Shown: positions 17,588-26,997, numbered from the stretch's first letter. The stretch is 64,000 nucleotides of DNA from Aureimonas sp. Leaf427 (GCF_001425485.1 NZ_LMQW01000051.1:62001-126000), one strand, 5' to 3'. Notes: generated by a model not told the origin, from the sequence alone. Translations and numbers: made by a program.

Positions 17588-20500
17588 GTGAGCCTCAATC
17601 TCTCCGCCATCGCGGTCCGCGAACGCTCCGTCACGCTCTTCCTGATCATCGTCTTCGCGCTCGCGGGTGCGCTCGCCTTCGTCAACCTCGGGCGCTCCGA
17701 GGATCCGAGCTTCACGATCAAGACGCTCGTCGTCACCACGGTCTGGCCCGGCGCCACGGCCCGCGAGATGCAGGACCTCGTGGCCGAACCGCTGGAGAAG
17801 CGGCTCCAGGAGCTGCGCCACTACGACCGCGTCGAGACGATCGCCCGGCCGGGGCAGGCCTTCCTCACCTTGACGCTGAGGGATGACACCCCTTCGAAGG
17901 ATGTGCAGGAGGAGTTCTATCAGGCGCGCAAGAAGCTCGGCGACGAGGCGCGCAACCTGCCGTCCGGCGCCTTCGGCCCCTTCGTCAACGACGAGTTCTC
18001 GGACGTGACGTTCGGGCTCTACGCGCTGAAGGCCAAGGGCATGCCGATGCGCGCGCTGGTGCGCGAGGCCGAAGCCATGCGCCAGGAGATCCTCGACGTG
18101 CCCGGCGTCAAGAAGGTCAACATCCTCGGCGAGCGCCCGCAGCGGATTTTCGTCGAGTTCTCCTATGCCAAGCTCGCCACGCTCGGCGTCTCCGCGCAGG
18201 ACGTCTTCCTCGCCCTCCAACGCCAGAACACCGTCTCGCCCGCCGGCTCCATCGACACGGCGGGGCCACAGGTCTTCCTGCGCCTCGACGGCGCCTACGA
18301 CGACGTCCAGAAGATCGCGGACACGCCAATCGTCGCCTCCGGGCGTACCTTGCGCCTCTCCGACATCGCGAGCGTGCGCCGGGGCTACGAGGACCCCGCA
18401 AGCTTCCAGATCCGCACCGAGGGCGAACCGGCCCTGATGCTCGGCGTCGTGATGCAGGATGCCTGGAACGGCCTCGACCTCGGAAAGGCGCTCGAAGCCA
18501 AGACCGCCGAGATCGGCGCCCGGCTGCCGCTCGGCATGAGCCTCTCCAAGGTGTCGGATCAGGCGGTGAACATCTCGGCCTCGATCGACGAGTTCATGCT
18601 GAAGTTCGTGATGGCGCTCGGCGTCGTGCTCGTCGTCAGCCTGATCGCGCTCGGCTGGCGCGTCGGCATCGTGGTTGCGCTCGCTGTGCCGCTGACGCTG
18701 GCGGTGGTCTTCCTCATCATGCTCGACACCGGGCGCTTCTTCGATCGCATCACGCTCGGCGCTCTGATCCTCTCGCTCGGCCTTCTCGTCGACGACGCGA
18801 TCATCGCCATCGAGGTCATGGTGGTGAAGATGGAGGAGGGGATGGACCGGATCGAGGCGGCCGCCTTCGCCTGGAGCCACACGGCGGCGCCCATGCTGTC
18901 GGGCACCCTCGTCACCGTGATCGGCCTGATGCCCGTCGGCTTCGCGCAGTCGACGGCGGGCGAGTATGCCGGCAACATCTTCTGGATCGTCGGCTTCTCG
19001 CTCATCGCCTCCTGGTTCGTGGCGGTGGCCTTCACGCCCTATCTCGGCGTGAAGCTCCTGCCCGACATCGAGCCGATCCCCGGCGGGACCCATGCGATCT
19101 ACGACACGCCGAACTACCGGCGCCTGCGCGCCGTCGTCACGGCGGCCGTGCGCCACAAGTTCGTGGTCTGCATCGCCGTGGTGCTGGCCTTCGGGCTGGC
19201 GATCGTCGGCATGGGCGGCGTGAAGCAGCAGTTCTTCCCGACCTCCGACCGGCCGGAAGTCCTCGTCGAGGTCCGCCTGCCCGAGGGCACGAGCATCGAG
19301 GCGACCACGAAGACGGTCGAGAGGTTGGAGATCTGGCTTCAGGCGCAGCCCGAGGCCGAGCTGGTCTCGAGCTATGTCGGGCAGGGCGCGCCGCGCTTCT
19401 TTCTTGCCATGTCGCCGGAAATGCCCGACCCCGCCTTTGCCAAGATCGTGGTCCTTACCAAGGACGCCGAGACCCGCGAGGTGCTGAAGCACCGGATGCG
19501 CGAAGCCGTCGCAGAGGGCCTCGCGCCGGAAGCCTATGTGCGCGTCACCCAGCTCGTCTTCGGTCCCTACACGCCGTTCCCGGTGGAGTTCCGCGTCATG
19601 GGGCCGAACCCCGAGGAGCTCGTTCGGATATCCGGCGAGGCGCTGTCGGTCATGCGCTCGGTGCCGGACGTGCGACAGGCCAACCGGGACTGGGGCAGCC
19701 GCACGCCGAACCTTCGCTTCGTGCTCGACCAGGACCGCCTGAGACTGATCGGCCTCTCGCCGACCGAAGCGGCCCAGCAGCTCCAGTTCCTTCTCAGCGG
19801 CATCACGGTGACGCAGGTCCGCGAGGACATCCGCACCGTCGACATCGTCGCGCGCAGCGCCGGCGAGGAGCGGCTCGATCCGACGCGGCTGAAGGACTTC
19901 TCGCTCACCAGCCGCGACGGCAAGCTGATCCCGCTCGATCAGATCGGGCGCACCGAGGTGCAGATGGAGGACCCGATCCTCAAGCGCCGCGACCGGACGC
20001 CCGTCATCACGGTTCGCTCCGACATCGCGGAAACCGCGCAGCCGCCGGAGGTCTCGACCGCCGTCCTGGCCGCCCTCCAGCCGCTGATCGCCTCGCTGCC
20101 CGAGGGCTATCGCATCGAGATGGGCGGCTCGATCGACGAGGCGGCCAAGGCCAATGCCGCGCTCGCCAAGGTCTTCCCGATCATGATCCTGCTGACACTC
20201 GTCGTTATCATGGTCCAGGTCCGGTCCTTCTCGGCGACCTTCATGACCGTGCTCACCGCACCGCTCGGTCTCGTCGGCGCCGTGCCGATCCTCCTGGCCT
20301 TCGACCAGCCCTTCGGCTTCAACGCCATTCTCGGCATGATCGGGCTCGCCGGCATCCTCATGCGCAACACGCTGATCCTGATCGAGCAGATCAAGGAGAA
20401 CAAGCACGCCGGCCTCGACGACTACCATGCCGTCATCGAGGCGACCGTCCAGCGCACGCGCCCCGTCATCCTGACGGCCCTCGCCGCCGTGCTCGCCTTC

Positions 20501-20716
20501 ATCCCGCTGACGCATTCGGTCTTCTGGGGCTCGATGGCCTACACGCTGATCGGCGGCACGGCGGGCGGTACGGTGCTGATCCTCCTCTTTCTCCCCGCGC
20601 TCTACGCGACCTGGTTCCGCGTGAAACCGCCCGAGGCGGCAGCGACGGCGGGCGCTGCGAAAGGCTCGCCGCTGCCGGGCGCTTCGTTCGACGTCGTATC
20701 GGTTGAGGGAGCGTGA
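17588..20716 (+). CDS. RND multidrug efflux permease (AcrB/HAE1-like)
   Basis: 1042 residues, the normal length for AcrB-type transporters. Twelve membrane segments in two repeats, each followed by a large periplasmic loop (DPSFTIKTLVV...; STSDRPEVLVEV...). The proton relay pair DD is in LGLLVDDAIIAIEVMV within the first repeat. It starts with GTG at 17588 directly after the adaptor gene. Exports lipophilic drugs, dyes or detergents using the proton gradient; the substrate range is unknown. Under the upstream TetR repressor. Confidence 0.93.
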   Translation: MSLNLSAIAVRERSVTLFLIIVFALAGALAFVNLGRSEDPSFTIKTLVVTTVWPGATAREMQDLVAEPLEKRLQELRHYDRVETIARPGQAFLTLTLRDDTPSKDVQEEFYQARKKLGDEARNLPSGAFGPFVNDEFSDVTFGLYALKAKGMPMRALVREAEAMRQEILDVPGVKKVNILGERPQRIFVEFSYAKLATLGVSAQDVFLALQRQNTVSPAGSIDTAGPQVFLRLDGAYDDVQKIADTPIVASGRTLRLSDIASVRRGYEDPASFQIRTEGEPALMLGVVMQDAWNGLDLGKALEAKTAEIGARLPLGMSLSKVSDQAVNISASIDEFMLKFVMALGVVLVVSLIALGWRVGIVVALAVPLTLAVVFLIMLDTGRFFDRITLGALILSLGLLVDDAIIAIEVMVVKMEEGMDRIEAAAFAWSHTAAPMLSGTLVTVIGLMPVGFAQSTAGEYAGNIFWIVGFSLIASWFVAVAFTPYLGVKLLPDIEPIPGGTHAIYDTPNYRRLRAVVTAAVRHKFVVCIAVVLAFGLAIVGMGGVKQQFFPTSDRPEVLVEVRLPEGTSIEATTKTVERLEIWLQAQPEAELVSSYVGQGAPRFFLAMSPEMPDPAFAKIVVLTKDAETREVLKHRMREAVAEGLAPEAYVRVTQLVFGPYTPFPVEFRVMGPNPEELVRISGEALSVMRSVPDVRQANRDWGSRTPNLRFVLDQDRLRLIGLSPTEAAQQLQFLLSGITVTQVREDIRTVDIVARSAGEERLDPTRLKDFSLTSRDGKLIPLDQIGRTEVQMEDPILKRRDRTPVITVRSDIAETAQPPEVSTAVLAALQPLIASLPEGYRIEMGGSIDEAAKANAALAKVFPIMILLTLVVIMVQVRSFSATFMTVLTAPLGLVGAVPILLAFDQPFGFNAILGMIGLAGILMRNTLILIEQIKENKHAGLDDYHAVIEATVQRTRPVILTALAAVLAFIPLTHSVFWGSMAYTLIGGTAGGTVLILLFLPALYATWFRVKPPEAAATAGAAKGSPLPGASFDVVSVEGA

Positions 20717-20984
20717 TGCGCGAGCCGTTCGGGCATCCGGCGGGCCGGCGATGCGAGCTTGCCGAAAGCCCGAGGGCCTGCAGGCTCTGCCCAAGATCGT
20801 CGCGCCTGCGAAGGCTCCGCACCCGGTTGCGCACGAGTTTGCTGAGCCTAACCGGGGAGGGGGGCGAGGCGCCCCGGCGAAGCGTCGGAGCCCGGCGGGC
20901 GTGCGATCCTTGACGTCGGCTCCATCCTTCGCGGGCTCACCTCGATGGCTCAAGGCAAGCCTTTACTGATGCGCCGTTACTCGC

Positions 20985-21176
20985 GGAAGCGTGCGAACGG
21001 TCGGCGCGGCCATTCTCATGCGCGACCTGAGCGGCGTCACCCGCGGGTCCGAACGCCTGCCGCGTCACGCATTGACCGAACTCCTGAACCAATAGTTCGA
21101 CGCTGCTTTCGAGCCCATCGAGCATCGCATCGGCGAGGCTCTGAAGGTCATGGGCGACGGTCTCCTCGCGATTTCT
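20985..21176 (+). pseudogene. Adenylate/guanylate cyclase catalytic-domain remnant with internal stop
   Basis: In one frame this stretch reads like the start of a class III cyclase domain: RTVGAAILMRDLSGVTRGSER, ELLNQ, then a TAG stop at 21093-21095, then FDAAFEPIEHRIGEALKVMGDGLLAI. Intact cyclases have Tyr at the stop position (LLNxYFD) and a metal-binding Asp in the first strand, seen here as D in MRDLSG. The similarity ends at about 21176 and there is no open start upstream (TGA at 20967). It is a truncated, broken gene stranded between the efflux pump and gcd; bases 20717-20984 show no gene. Confidence 0.7.
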
Positions 21177-21244
21177 CCGAGCAGCCCGTACACGGCCGGC
21201 GCATCGTCGAGGAGACCCCCGCGCGCCGGCCGTGATGCTTCCTT

Positions 21245-23707
21245 TCACCGCTGCAGGGCGTAGGCGATCACGTAGTCGCCGCGATCCTTCGAGAGGCGAG
21301 CGCCGCCTGCCGAGATCACCACATACTGCTTGCCCGTCTTCGGCGACTTGTAGGTCATCGGTCCGCCCTGGCTGCCGACGGGCAGGCGGGCCTTCCAGAC
21401 CTCCTGGCCGGTGCCGCTGTCGAAGGCGCGCAGGTAGTAGTCCTGCGTGCCCGCGATGAAGACGAGGCCGCCCTGCGTGGCGAGCGTGCCGCCGAGGGTC
21501 GGCATGCCGATCGGGATCGGCGCCAGCATCTTGATGCCGAAAGGCCCGGTGTCCTGAACCGTTCCGACCGGAACCTGCCAGGCGATCTGGCGTGTCTTCA
21601 GATCGATCGCCGTCAGCGAGCCGAAGGGCGGCTTCTGGCAGGGGATCTGGAGCTGCGACAGGAAGCGGTTCTTGTTGACCGAATAGGGCGTGCCCTTGAG
21701 GGGCACCGCGCCCATTCCCGTGTTCGGCGTCTCGCCGCCGCTCTTCTCCGTCTCCGCGCCGCTCGTGGCGGCATTAGCCGTCGCGGCCGGGCTCGGCTGC
21801 TGCGGGACCATCGTCACCCAAAGGCCGAGACGCATGTCGTTGACGAAGGCATAGCCTGCGTTCGGGTCGATCGAGAGGCCGCCCCAGTTCATGCCGCCCA
21901 GCGAGCCGGGGAAGCTCAGCGACGTGTCCGTGCCCGGAACGGTGTAGAGCCCGTCGTAGCGCATCGACTTGAACTGGATGCGGCAGAGGAGCTGGTCGAA
22001 GGGCGTCGCTCCCCACATGTCCGCCTCGGTCAGCGTCTGCGCGCCGATCTGCGGCATGCCGACGGAGCGCGGCTGCGTCGGCGCGTACTGTTCGCGCTCG
22101 ATGGCGGCGGAGCGCACGGGCTGTTCGATCACCTCGGTCAGCGGCCGTCCCGTCGCGCGGTCGAGCACGAAGACCTGTCCGGCCTTGGTGCCGAAGATCA
22201 GCGCGGGAACGCTCGATCCGTCCGCGGCGGGAAAGTCGATCAGCGTCGGCTGCATGGGCACGTCGAAGTCCCAGAGGTCGTTGTGAACGGTCTGATAGAC
22301 CCACTTCTCACGGCCGGTGGTCGCGTCGAGGGCAAGGATCGAGGCGCCGTATCTATGGTCGAGCTCGGTGCGCGAGCCACCCCAGAGATCGACGGACGGG
22401 CTGCCGACCGGCATGTAGACCGTGTTGGAGGCTGCGTCGTAGGTCATCGGCGCCCAGACGTTCGGCGTGGAGCGCGTGTAGGTCTGGCCTTCCGGCGGGA
22501 GGCCGGTGATCGCCGGGTTGCCGGGATCGAAGGCCCAGCGCAGCTGTCCCGTCACGACGTCGAAGCCGCGCATGACGCCGCCCGGCATGTCGACCTGGAC
22601 GTTGTCGGCGACGCGCCCGCCGACGACGACGGTGGTGCCGGCGATCGTCGGGGGCGAGGTGAGCTGATATTGCGGGTCCGGCGCGGCGCCGAGCCCGGCC
22701 TTCAGATTGACGCGGCCGTTCGCGCCGAAGTCCGGGCAGAAGGCGCCCGTCTCGGCGTCGAGCGCGATCAGTTCGGCCGTGATCGTGTTCATGAGAATCC
22801 GCCGCTGGCACGGCGCGCCCGGCGCCACGGCGACGGCGGTGACGGGCGTCGCGCCCGGCAGGGTCGGCTGCGCGAGCGCGGCTGCCGCGTCGAAATAGCC
22901 GAGGCCCCGGCAACGGTTCCAGACGGACGACGTGGCGTTGATCTCGGTCTTCCAGACCTCGCGTCCCGTGTCGGCGTCGAGCGCGATGACGTTGTTGTGG
23001 GGCGTGCAGAGGAACACCCGGTCGCCGATCTGAAGCGGCGTCTGCTGATCCTCGGCCCCGTTGCCGGTCGGGCTCTCCGGCGTGTCGCCCGTCCGGTAGG
23101 TCCAGGCGACGCCGAGCTTCGAGACGCTGTCGCGGTTGATCTCGTCCAGCGCCGCGAATCGCGTGCCGCCGGCATCGTTGCCGTAGCTCGACCAGTTCGT
23201 GGGCGTGGCCGCGGGATCGACCGGGGTCGTCGGTACCGTTCCGGTCGCCGCGACCTCGGGATGGGGCAGGAACATGCCGTAGGCGACCGCGCCGCAGATC
23301 ACGGCGAGGATCGCGGCCAAGGCGAAGCTCGGCCCCGAGGCCGGCGAGCGTCCTGCGCTCCGGCGAAGAAGCGGAACGCTGAGGATGACGACGACGAGGC
23401 CGATCGCCATGGCGAAGAGCCGCGAGACGAGCGGCCAGAAGGTCGTTCCGACCTCCCAGAGCGACCATGCGGCCGTACCGAGGAAGGCGACCGCGAAGAG
23501 CCAGGCGCCCGACGGGCGACGGCGGGCGATCTGAACGCCGGAAGCGCAGATGACGAGGCCGGCGACGAGGAAGTACCAGCTGCCGCCAAGGCTGAGAAGC
23601 TTCCTGCCCGCGACGACGAAGAATGCACCGACGAGAAATAGAACAAGTCCAAGGAAGACGAGCCAGATCTTACTTGGAAGACCGATCGGTCGCGCTGTTG
23701 TCGCCAT
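21245..23707 (-). CDS. gcd: Membrane-bound PQQ-dependent glucose dehydrogenase
   Basis: 820 residues, the size of quinoprotein glucose dehydrogenase. About five membrane segments occupy residues 12-150, followed by a large periplasmic eight-bladed propeller. Motifs include NWSSYGNDAGGTRFAALDEIN, WTYRTGD, the tryptophan-docking style repeats DAETGRE.VWK and GTQDYYLRAFDSGTGQEVWKARLP near the end. Oxidises D-glucose to gluconolactone in the periplasm and passes electrons to ubiquinone. No PQQ biosynthesis genes are in the window, so the cofactor must come from elsewhere in the genome or from outside. Gluconate production is linked to phosphate solubilisation in soil and plant bacteria. Confidence 0.93.
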   Translation of the reverse strand: MATTARPIGLPSKIWLVFLGLVLFLVGAFFVVAGRKLLSLGGSWYFLVAGLVICASGVQIARRRPSGAWLFAVAFLGTAAWSLWEVGTTFWPLVSRLFAMAIGLVVVILSVPLLRRSAGRSPASGPSFALAAILAVICGAVAYGMFLPHPEVAATGTVPTTPVDPAATPTNWSSYGNDAGGTRFAALDEINRDSVSKLGVAWTYRTGDTPESPTGNGAEDQQTPLQIGDRVFLCTPHNNVIALDADTGREVWKTEINATSSVWNRCRGLGYFDAAAALAQPTLPGATPVTAVAVAPGAPCQRRILMNTITAELIALDAETGAFCPDFGANGRVNLKAGLGAAPDPQYQLTSPPTIAGTTVVVGGRVADNVQVDMPGGVMRGFDVVTGQLRWAFDPGNPAITGLPPEGQTYTRSTPNVWAPMTYDAASNTVYMPVGSPSVDLWGGSRTELDHRYGASILALDATTGREKWVYQTVHNDLWDFDVPMQPTLIDFPAADGSSVPALIFGTKAGQVFVLDRATGRPLTEVIEQPVRSAAIEREQYAPTQPRSVGMPQIGAQTLTEADMWGATPFDQLLCRIQFKSMRYDGLYTVPGTDTSLSFPGSLGGMNWGGLSIDPNAGYAFVNDMRLGLWVTMVPQQPSPAATANAATSGAETEKSGGETPNTGMGAVPLKGTPYSVNKNRFLSQLQIPCQKPPFGSLTAIDLKTRQIAWQVPVGTVQDTGPFGIKMLAPIPIGMPTLGGTLATQGGLVFIAGTQDYYLRAFDSGTGQEVWKARLPVGSQGGPMTYKSPKTGKQYVVISAGGARLSKDRGDYVIAYALQR

Positions 23708-24053
23708 GAGATGGAAACTTTCGTTACTAAGCCGTCCTTATTGGCGCGGCCGTCGGCATCGTCGAAACGCGCTCGACTTACAAGAGTGTGTCAGTTCAAA
23801 CAATCCATGGATCGTACACTGCGAGCTTCGACCGCGTCTTTTCGAAGAAGACTGCTCCGTTGCTGCCGGCCGGCCGGTTTGCGCGCCGGATCACCCGATG
23901 CCGACGGCGCGAACGGGCAGCCGATCCTGCAAGGCGGGTCGAAGCCGGTGCAACGGACGATCGGCCGATCCATTCGATGGAGCCGCCGACGGCGGGGCAC
24001 TCTCGCTCCGCGGTCCGGCGGCCCCCTGCGCTCCGCTTGTCCTTCGGCGAAGA
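23708..24053. other. Intergenic region upstream of gcd, no gene seen
   Basis: 346 bases between the start of gcd and the end of the DUF2293 gene. Open frames exist on both strands but are Arg/Pro-rich readings of GC-rich DNA without ribosome sites or recognisable domains. The part nearest gcd is relatively AT-rich (about 23708-23820) and presumably holds its promoter, but no specific motif was identified. Confidence 0.5.
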
Positions 24054-24395
24054 TCAGTCGCCGGATGCGTCGGGCTCGCTCTCGCCGCTCTCCTCGTCCG
24101 GCTCCGGCTCCAGGCGCCGGGTTGCCCCCCATCGGTCGAGGGTCTCGTTGATCGCGTCCACGACGAAGAAGCGCGCGGCGTCCCGGCCGTAGCCTTCGTC
24201 GAGCAGCGTGTCGTAGTCGGTATGGGCATGGCGGATATAGGCGATCGTCGCCAGCCAGAGCGCGGTGGCCGGCGGCAGATCCTTCATGCGCCGCGCGCCC
24301 GCGGCCTCGCGAATGGCCTCCGCGTCGAAGAAGGGGACGCGCGGGATGGTCAGCGTGAGATATTTCGCGATCGCCTGCTGGCGCTTGGTCGTCAT
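24054..24395 (-). CDS. DUF2293 family protein
   Basis: 113 residues. The core KYLTLTIPRVPFFDAEAIREAA followed by LPPATALWLATIAYIRHAHTDYDTLLDEGY and RDAARFFVVDAINETLDRWG is the layout of DUF2293 proteins, small conserved proteins of alphaproteobacteria and fungi with no assigned activity. The C-terminus is acidic (EPEPDEESGESEPD). Its ATG overlaps the trmO stop by 4 bases, so it is translated with TrmO. Confidence 0.75.
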   Translation of the reverse strand: MTTKRQQAIAKYLTLTIPRVPFFDAEAIREAAGARRMKDLPPATALWLATIAYIRHAHTDYDTLLDEGYGRDAARFFVVDAINETLDRWGATRRLEPEPDEESGESEPDASGD

Positions 24396-24925
24396 CTCGC
24401 CTCGTCGCCGGCGGGTCGTTCGGGCAGGGGAGGCGGAACGTCCACGCTCTCGAAATAAGGTTTGATGTCGAGAAGTGGCGTACCGTCCAGCACGTCGATG
24501 GCATCGATTCCGACGAGGCCCGCTTCGATGTCGAGCGTGGTGATCCGCACGAGATGCAGCCCGATCGGGTTCGGCCGGACGGGCGAGCGCAGGGCGAAGG
24601 TGCCGCGCGGCTCGGCGGAATGGCGCGGGGTCTGGAGGGCGAGATCGCGTCGCGCTCCGTCGAGCCAGGTGAGGAGATGCACCGCCTGTCCGGCTGCAAG
24701 GCCCGCCAGCGCCGGCCGGAAGGCCTCGGCGATCTCGACATGGGCCGGCCCGCCGCGCTCGCGGGCCTCGCGGAGATTCTTCGGACATTCCGCACGCGAG
24801 CGATGGAACGAGCGCACGCGGCCGATGAAGGCGAGGCGCGCATCGTCGGCGCCGGCGGGATCGAGGGTGAACGGCACCTCGCCGGGGCGGATCGAGGACG
24901 GGGCCGGGGGTAAGGGTGTCGTCAT
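24392..24925 (-). CDS. trmO: tRNA (N6-threonylcarbamoyl-A37) methyltransferase TrmO-like
   Basis: 177 residues. TrmO/YaeB (UPF0066) motifs: IGRVRSFHRSR and CPKNLREARERG near the N-terminus, the signature RSPVRPNPIGLHLV around 113-126, and DVLDGTPLLDIKPY around 144-157. TrmO uses S-adenosylmethionine to methylate t6A37 of tRNA-Thr. It has only the SAM-binding beta-barrel domain, lacking the extended C-terminal domain of the E. coli protein, as in many alphaproteobacteria. Divergent from the ArsR-methyltransferase gene. Confidence 0.85.
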   Translation of the reverse strand: MTTPLPPAPSSIRPGEVPFTLDPAGADDARLAFIGRVRSFHRSRAECPKNLREARERGGPAHVEIAEAFRPALAGLAAGQAVHLLTWLDGARRDLALQTPRHSAEPRGTFALRSPVRPNPIGLHLVRITTLDIEAGLVGIDAIDVLDGTPLLDIKPYFESVDVPPPLPERPAGDEAR

Positions 24926-24999
24926 CCGGCGACTTCGCCCGTCTTGGCAGGGCTCCGTCAAGCGCCGGCCGCACGAAGGGGCTTGATCGCTCGTCGGAA

Positions 25000-25027
25000 A
25001 ACCATATAAAGATATCTTTATATGGTT
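25000..25027. promoter_or_regulatory. Perfect 28-bp palindrome, putative ArsR-family operator
   Basis: Arm AACCATATAAAGAT (25000-25013) is followed directly by its exact reverse complement (25014-25027). The core AAAGATATCTTT resembles operators of ArsR-family methionine-cycle regulators such as SahR. It abuts the start of an ArsR-methyltransferase gene that is followed by metF, so autoregulation of the pair is likely. The outer bases even include an ATG at 25022. Confidence 0.75.
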
Positions 25028-25039
25028 CAGCGGGCTCCC

Positions 25040-26038
25040 ATGTCGTCTTCCCATCTCGATTTCGAACGCGCCGTCGATGCGCTGAAGGCGCTGGGCGAGC
25101 CGACGCGCCTTCGGCTCGTGCGTCTTTTGGCCGTCGGCGATCTCACCGTGACCGATCTCGTCCAGATTCTCGGCCAGTCCCAGCCGCGCATCTCGCGCCA
25201 TCTGAAGCTTCTCGTCGAGTCGAAGATCCTGATGCGCTACCAGGAGGGCGCCTGGGCCTATTTCCGCCTCGCCGACGATGCGGCCGTCGCCGATCTCGTC
25301 GAGCGGCTGCTGGAGCGGGTGGACGGCGAGGACGCGACGCTTCGGCGCGATGCCGAGCGCCTGGAGGCCGTGCGCCGCGACCGCGCGACGCGGGCGGCCG
25401 ACTATTTCGCGCGCAATGCCGGAAGCTGGGACCGCATCCGCCTTCTCCACGCGCCCGATGCCGATGTCGAGCGCCGCCTGCTCGACCGGATCGGCGAGGC
25501 GCCGGTGGAGCGCCTGCTCGACATCGGAACCGGCACGGGCCGTCTGCTCGAGCTTCTGGCCGGCCGCAGCGGCCGCGCCACGGGCATCGATGCCTCGCGC
25601 GAGATGCTGCAGGTGGCGAGGGCCAAGCTCGAGGCCGGCGGCATCGCCAATGCCACGGTGCGCCTCGGCGACTGCTATCGGCTGCCCGTGCCGCGCGATG
25701 CCTTCGATCTCGTGACGCTGCATCAGGTGCTGCACTATCTCGACGATCCCGCCGCCGCGCTCCGCGAGGCGGCCTCGGTGCTTTCGCCGGGCGGCCGGCT
25801 CGCCGTCGTCGACTTCGCCCCGCATCATCTGGAATTCCTACGCAACGAGCACGCGCACTTGCGCCTCGGCTTCAGCGAGGAATGGCTTTCCGCGATCCTG
25901 GAGGAGGCCGGTCTCGACCTCCTCTCCGTCGATCGCCTCGGACCCGGCTCGGCCGAGCCCGACCGCCTGACCGTCACGATCTGGTTCGCGCGGGACCGCC
26001 GCCCTGCGGCCGAGATCGCGTCTTCTATCGCCGTCTAG
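25040..26038 (+). CDS. ArsR-type regulator fused to a SAM-dependent methyltransferase
   Basis: 332 residues. An N-terminal winged helix-turn-helix (about 10-85: LKALGEPTRLRLVRLLAVGDLTV and ILGQSQPRISRHLKLL) is fused to a class I methyltransferase (about 130-280) with motif I LLDIGTGTGRLLELL, the acidic loop GIDAS and FDLVTLHQVLHYLDDP. Such fusions are common in Hyphomicrobiales next to metF/metH. The methyltransferase half probably senses SAM or SAH rather than only acting catalytically. ATG 25040 is used; ATG 25022 would lie inside the palindromic operator. metF follows after 32 bases. Confidence 0.85.
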   Translation: MSSSHLDFERAVDALKALGEPTRLRLVRLLAVGDLTVTDLVQILGQSQPRISRHLKLLVESKILMRYQEGAWAYFRLADDAAVADLVERLLERVDGEDATLRRDAERLEAVRRDRATRAADYFARNAGSWDRIRLLHAPDADVERRLLDRIGEAPVERLLDIGTGTGRLLELLAGRSGRATGIDASREMLQVARAKLEAGGIANATVRLGDCYRLPVPRDAFDLVTLHQVLHYLDDPAAALREAASVLSPGGRLAVVDFAPHHLEFLRNEHAHLRLGFSEEWLSAILEEAGLDLLSVDRLGPGSAEPDRLTVTIWFARDRRPAAEIASSIAV

Positions 26039-26070
26039 ACAACTCGACCCTCTGCAAGAAAGCACGCCCC

Positions 26071-26997
26071 ATGGCCCGTCGCGCGCCCTCGTCCGGCAAG
26101 GATATCCGCGTTTCCTTCGAGTTCTTTCCGCCGAAATCGGACAAGATGGAGGAGACGCTTTGGGCTGCGATCGAGCGGCTCGCTCCGCTCTCGCCGAGCT
26201 TCGTCTCCGTCACCTACGGCGCGGGCGGCTCCACGCGCGAGCGCACGCATCACACGGTTTCGCGCATCCTGAAGGAGACGGACCTTGCGCCCGCCGCCCA
26301 TCTGACCTGCGTCGATGCCTCGCGCGAGGAGGTGGATGCCGTCGTCCGGCAGTATCGCGACACGGGCGTTCGCCATTTCGTGGCGCTGCGGGGCGACAGC
26401 CAGGCCGGCGCGGGCGCGGCCTATGTCGCCCATCCCGGCGGCTACCGGAACGCGGTCGAACTGGCCGCGGGCCTGCGCGCCATCGACGATTTCGAGATTT
26501 CCGTCTCGGCCTATCCTGAAAAGCATCCCGAAAGCGCCGATTTCGCCACCGATATCGATCTCCTGAAGCGCAAGGTGGACAATGGCGCGACGCGGGCGAT
26601 CACCCAGTTCTTCTTCGACAACGATCTCTACGAGCGCTATGTCGAGCGCGTCCGCAAGGCGGGCATCTATATCCCGATCGTGCCCGGCATCGTGCCGATC
26701 CACGACTTCGTGAAGGTCGCGCGCTTCTCCGCCGCCACCGGCGCCACGATCCCGACCTGGCTGGCCGAGCGCTTCGAGGGACTGGAGAACGACGCGCAGA
26801 CCCGCAGCCATGTCGCGGCCGCCGTCTGCGCCGAGCAGGTGCTCGATCTCGTCGAGCGCGGCGTCGACGATTTCCACTTCTACACGATGAACCGCGCCGA
26901 TCTGGTCTACTCGATCTGCCACATTCTCGGCCTTCGCCCCAAGACCGGCGAGCCGGCGGCAAGCGTGGCCGGAGCGGGCACGGCGGCCGCCGCCTGA
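26071..26997 (+). CDS. metF: Methylenetetrahydrofolate reductase
   Basis: 308 residues, TIM-barrel flavoprotein. Motifs: SFEFFPPKSDKMEETLW at the N-terminus, SVTYGAGGSTRERT, HLTCVDASREE, FVALRGDS, SAYPEKHPES and GATRAITQFFFDND, all standard for MetF. It reduces 5,10-methylene-THF to 5-methyl-THF for methionine synthesis. The Ala-rich tail after GLRPKTGEP is a non-conserved extension. It lies just downstream of the ArsR-methyltransferase and is likely in its regulon. Confidence 0.95.
   Translation: MARRAPSSGKDIRVSFEFFPPKSDKMEETLWAAIERLAPLSPSFVSVTYGAGGSTRERTHHTVSRILKETDLAPAAHLTCVDASREEVDAVVRQYRDTGVRHFVALRGDSQAGAGAAYVAHPGGYRNAVELAAGLRAIDDFEISVSAYPEKHPESADFATDIDLLKRKVDNGATRAITQFFFDNDLYERYVERVRKAGIYIPIVPGIVPIHDFVKVARFSAATGATIPTWLAERFEGLENDAQTRSHVAAAVCAEQVLDLVERGVDDFHFYTMNRADLVYSICHILGLRPKTGEPAASVAGAGTAAAA

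Noticed and set aside
16841-20953. A 1370-codon open frame on the minus strand opposite the RND permease gene
   Set aside because: Composition is Arg/Asp/Glu/His-rich, no domain is seen and it is antisense to a complete AcrB-type gene; it is a GC-bias shadow.
20703-21235. Two short plus-strand frames between the pump and gcd
   Set aside because: They are out of frame with the cyclase remnant, lack ribosome sites and have no domain.
23711-24192. Plus-strand frames in the gap upstream of gcd
   Set aside because: Arg/Pro/Ser-rich translation without ribosome site or domain; more likely promoter and non-coding DNA.
25000-25040. A SAM or SAH riboswitch upstream of the ArsR-methyltransferase/metF genes
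   Set aside because: The region shows only the short 28-bp dyad and no room for a riboswitch fold; metF itself has only 32 bases upstream.
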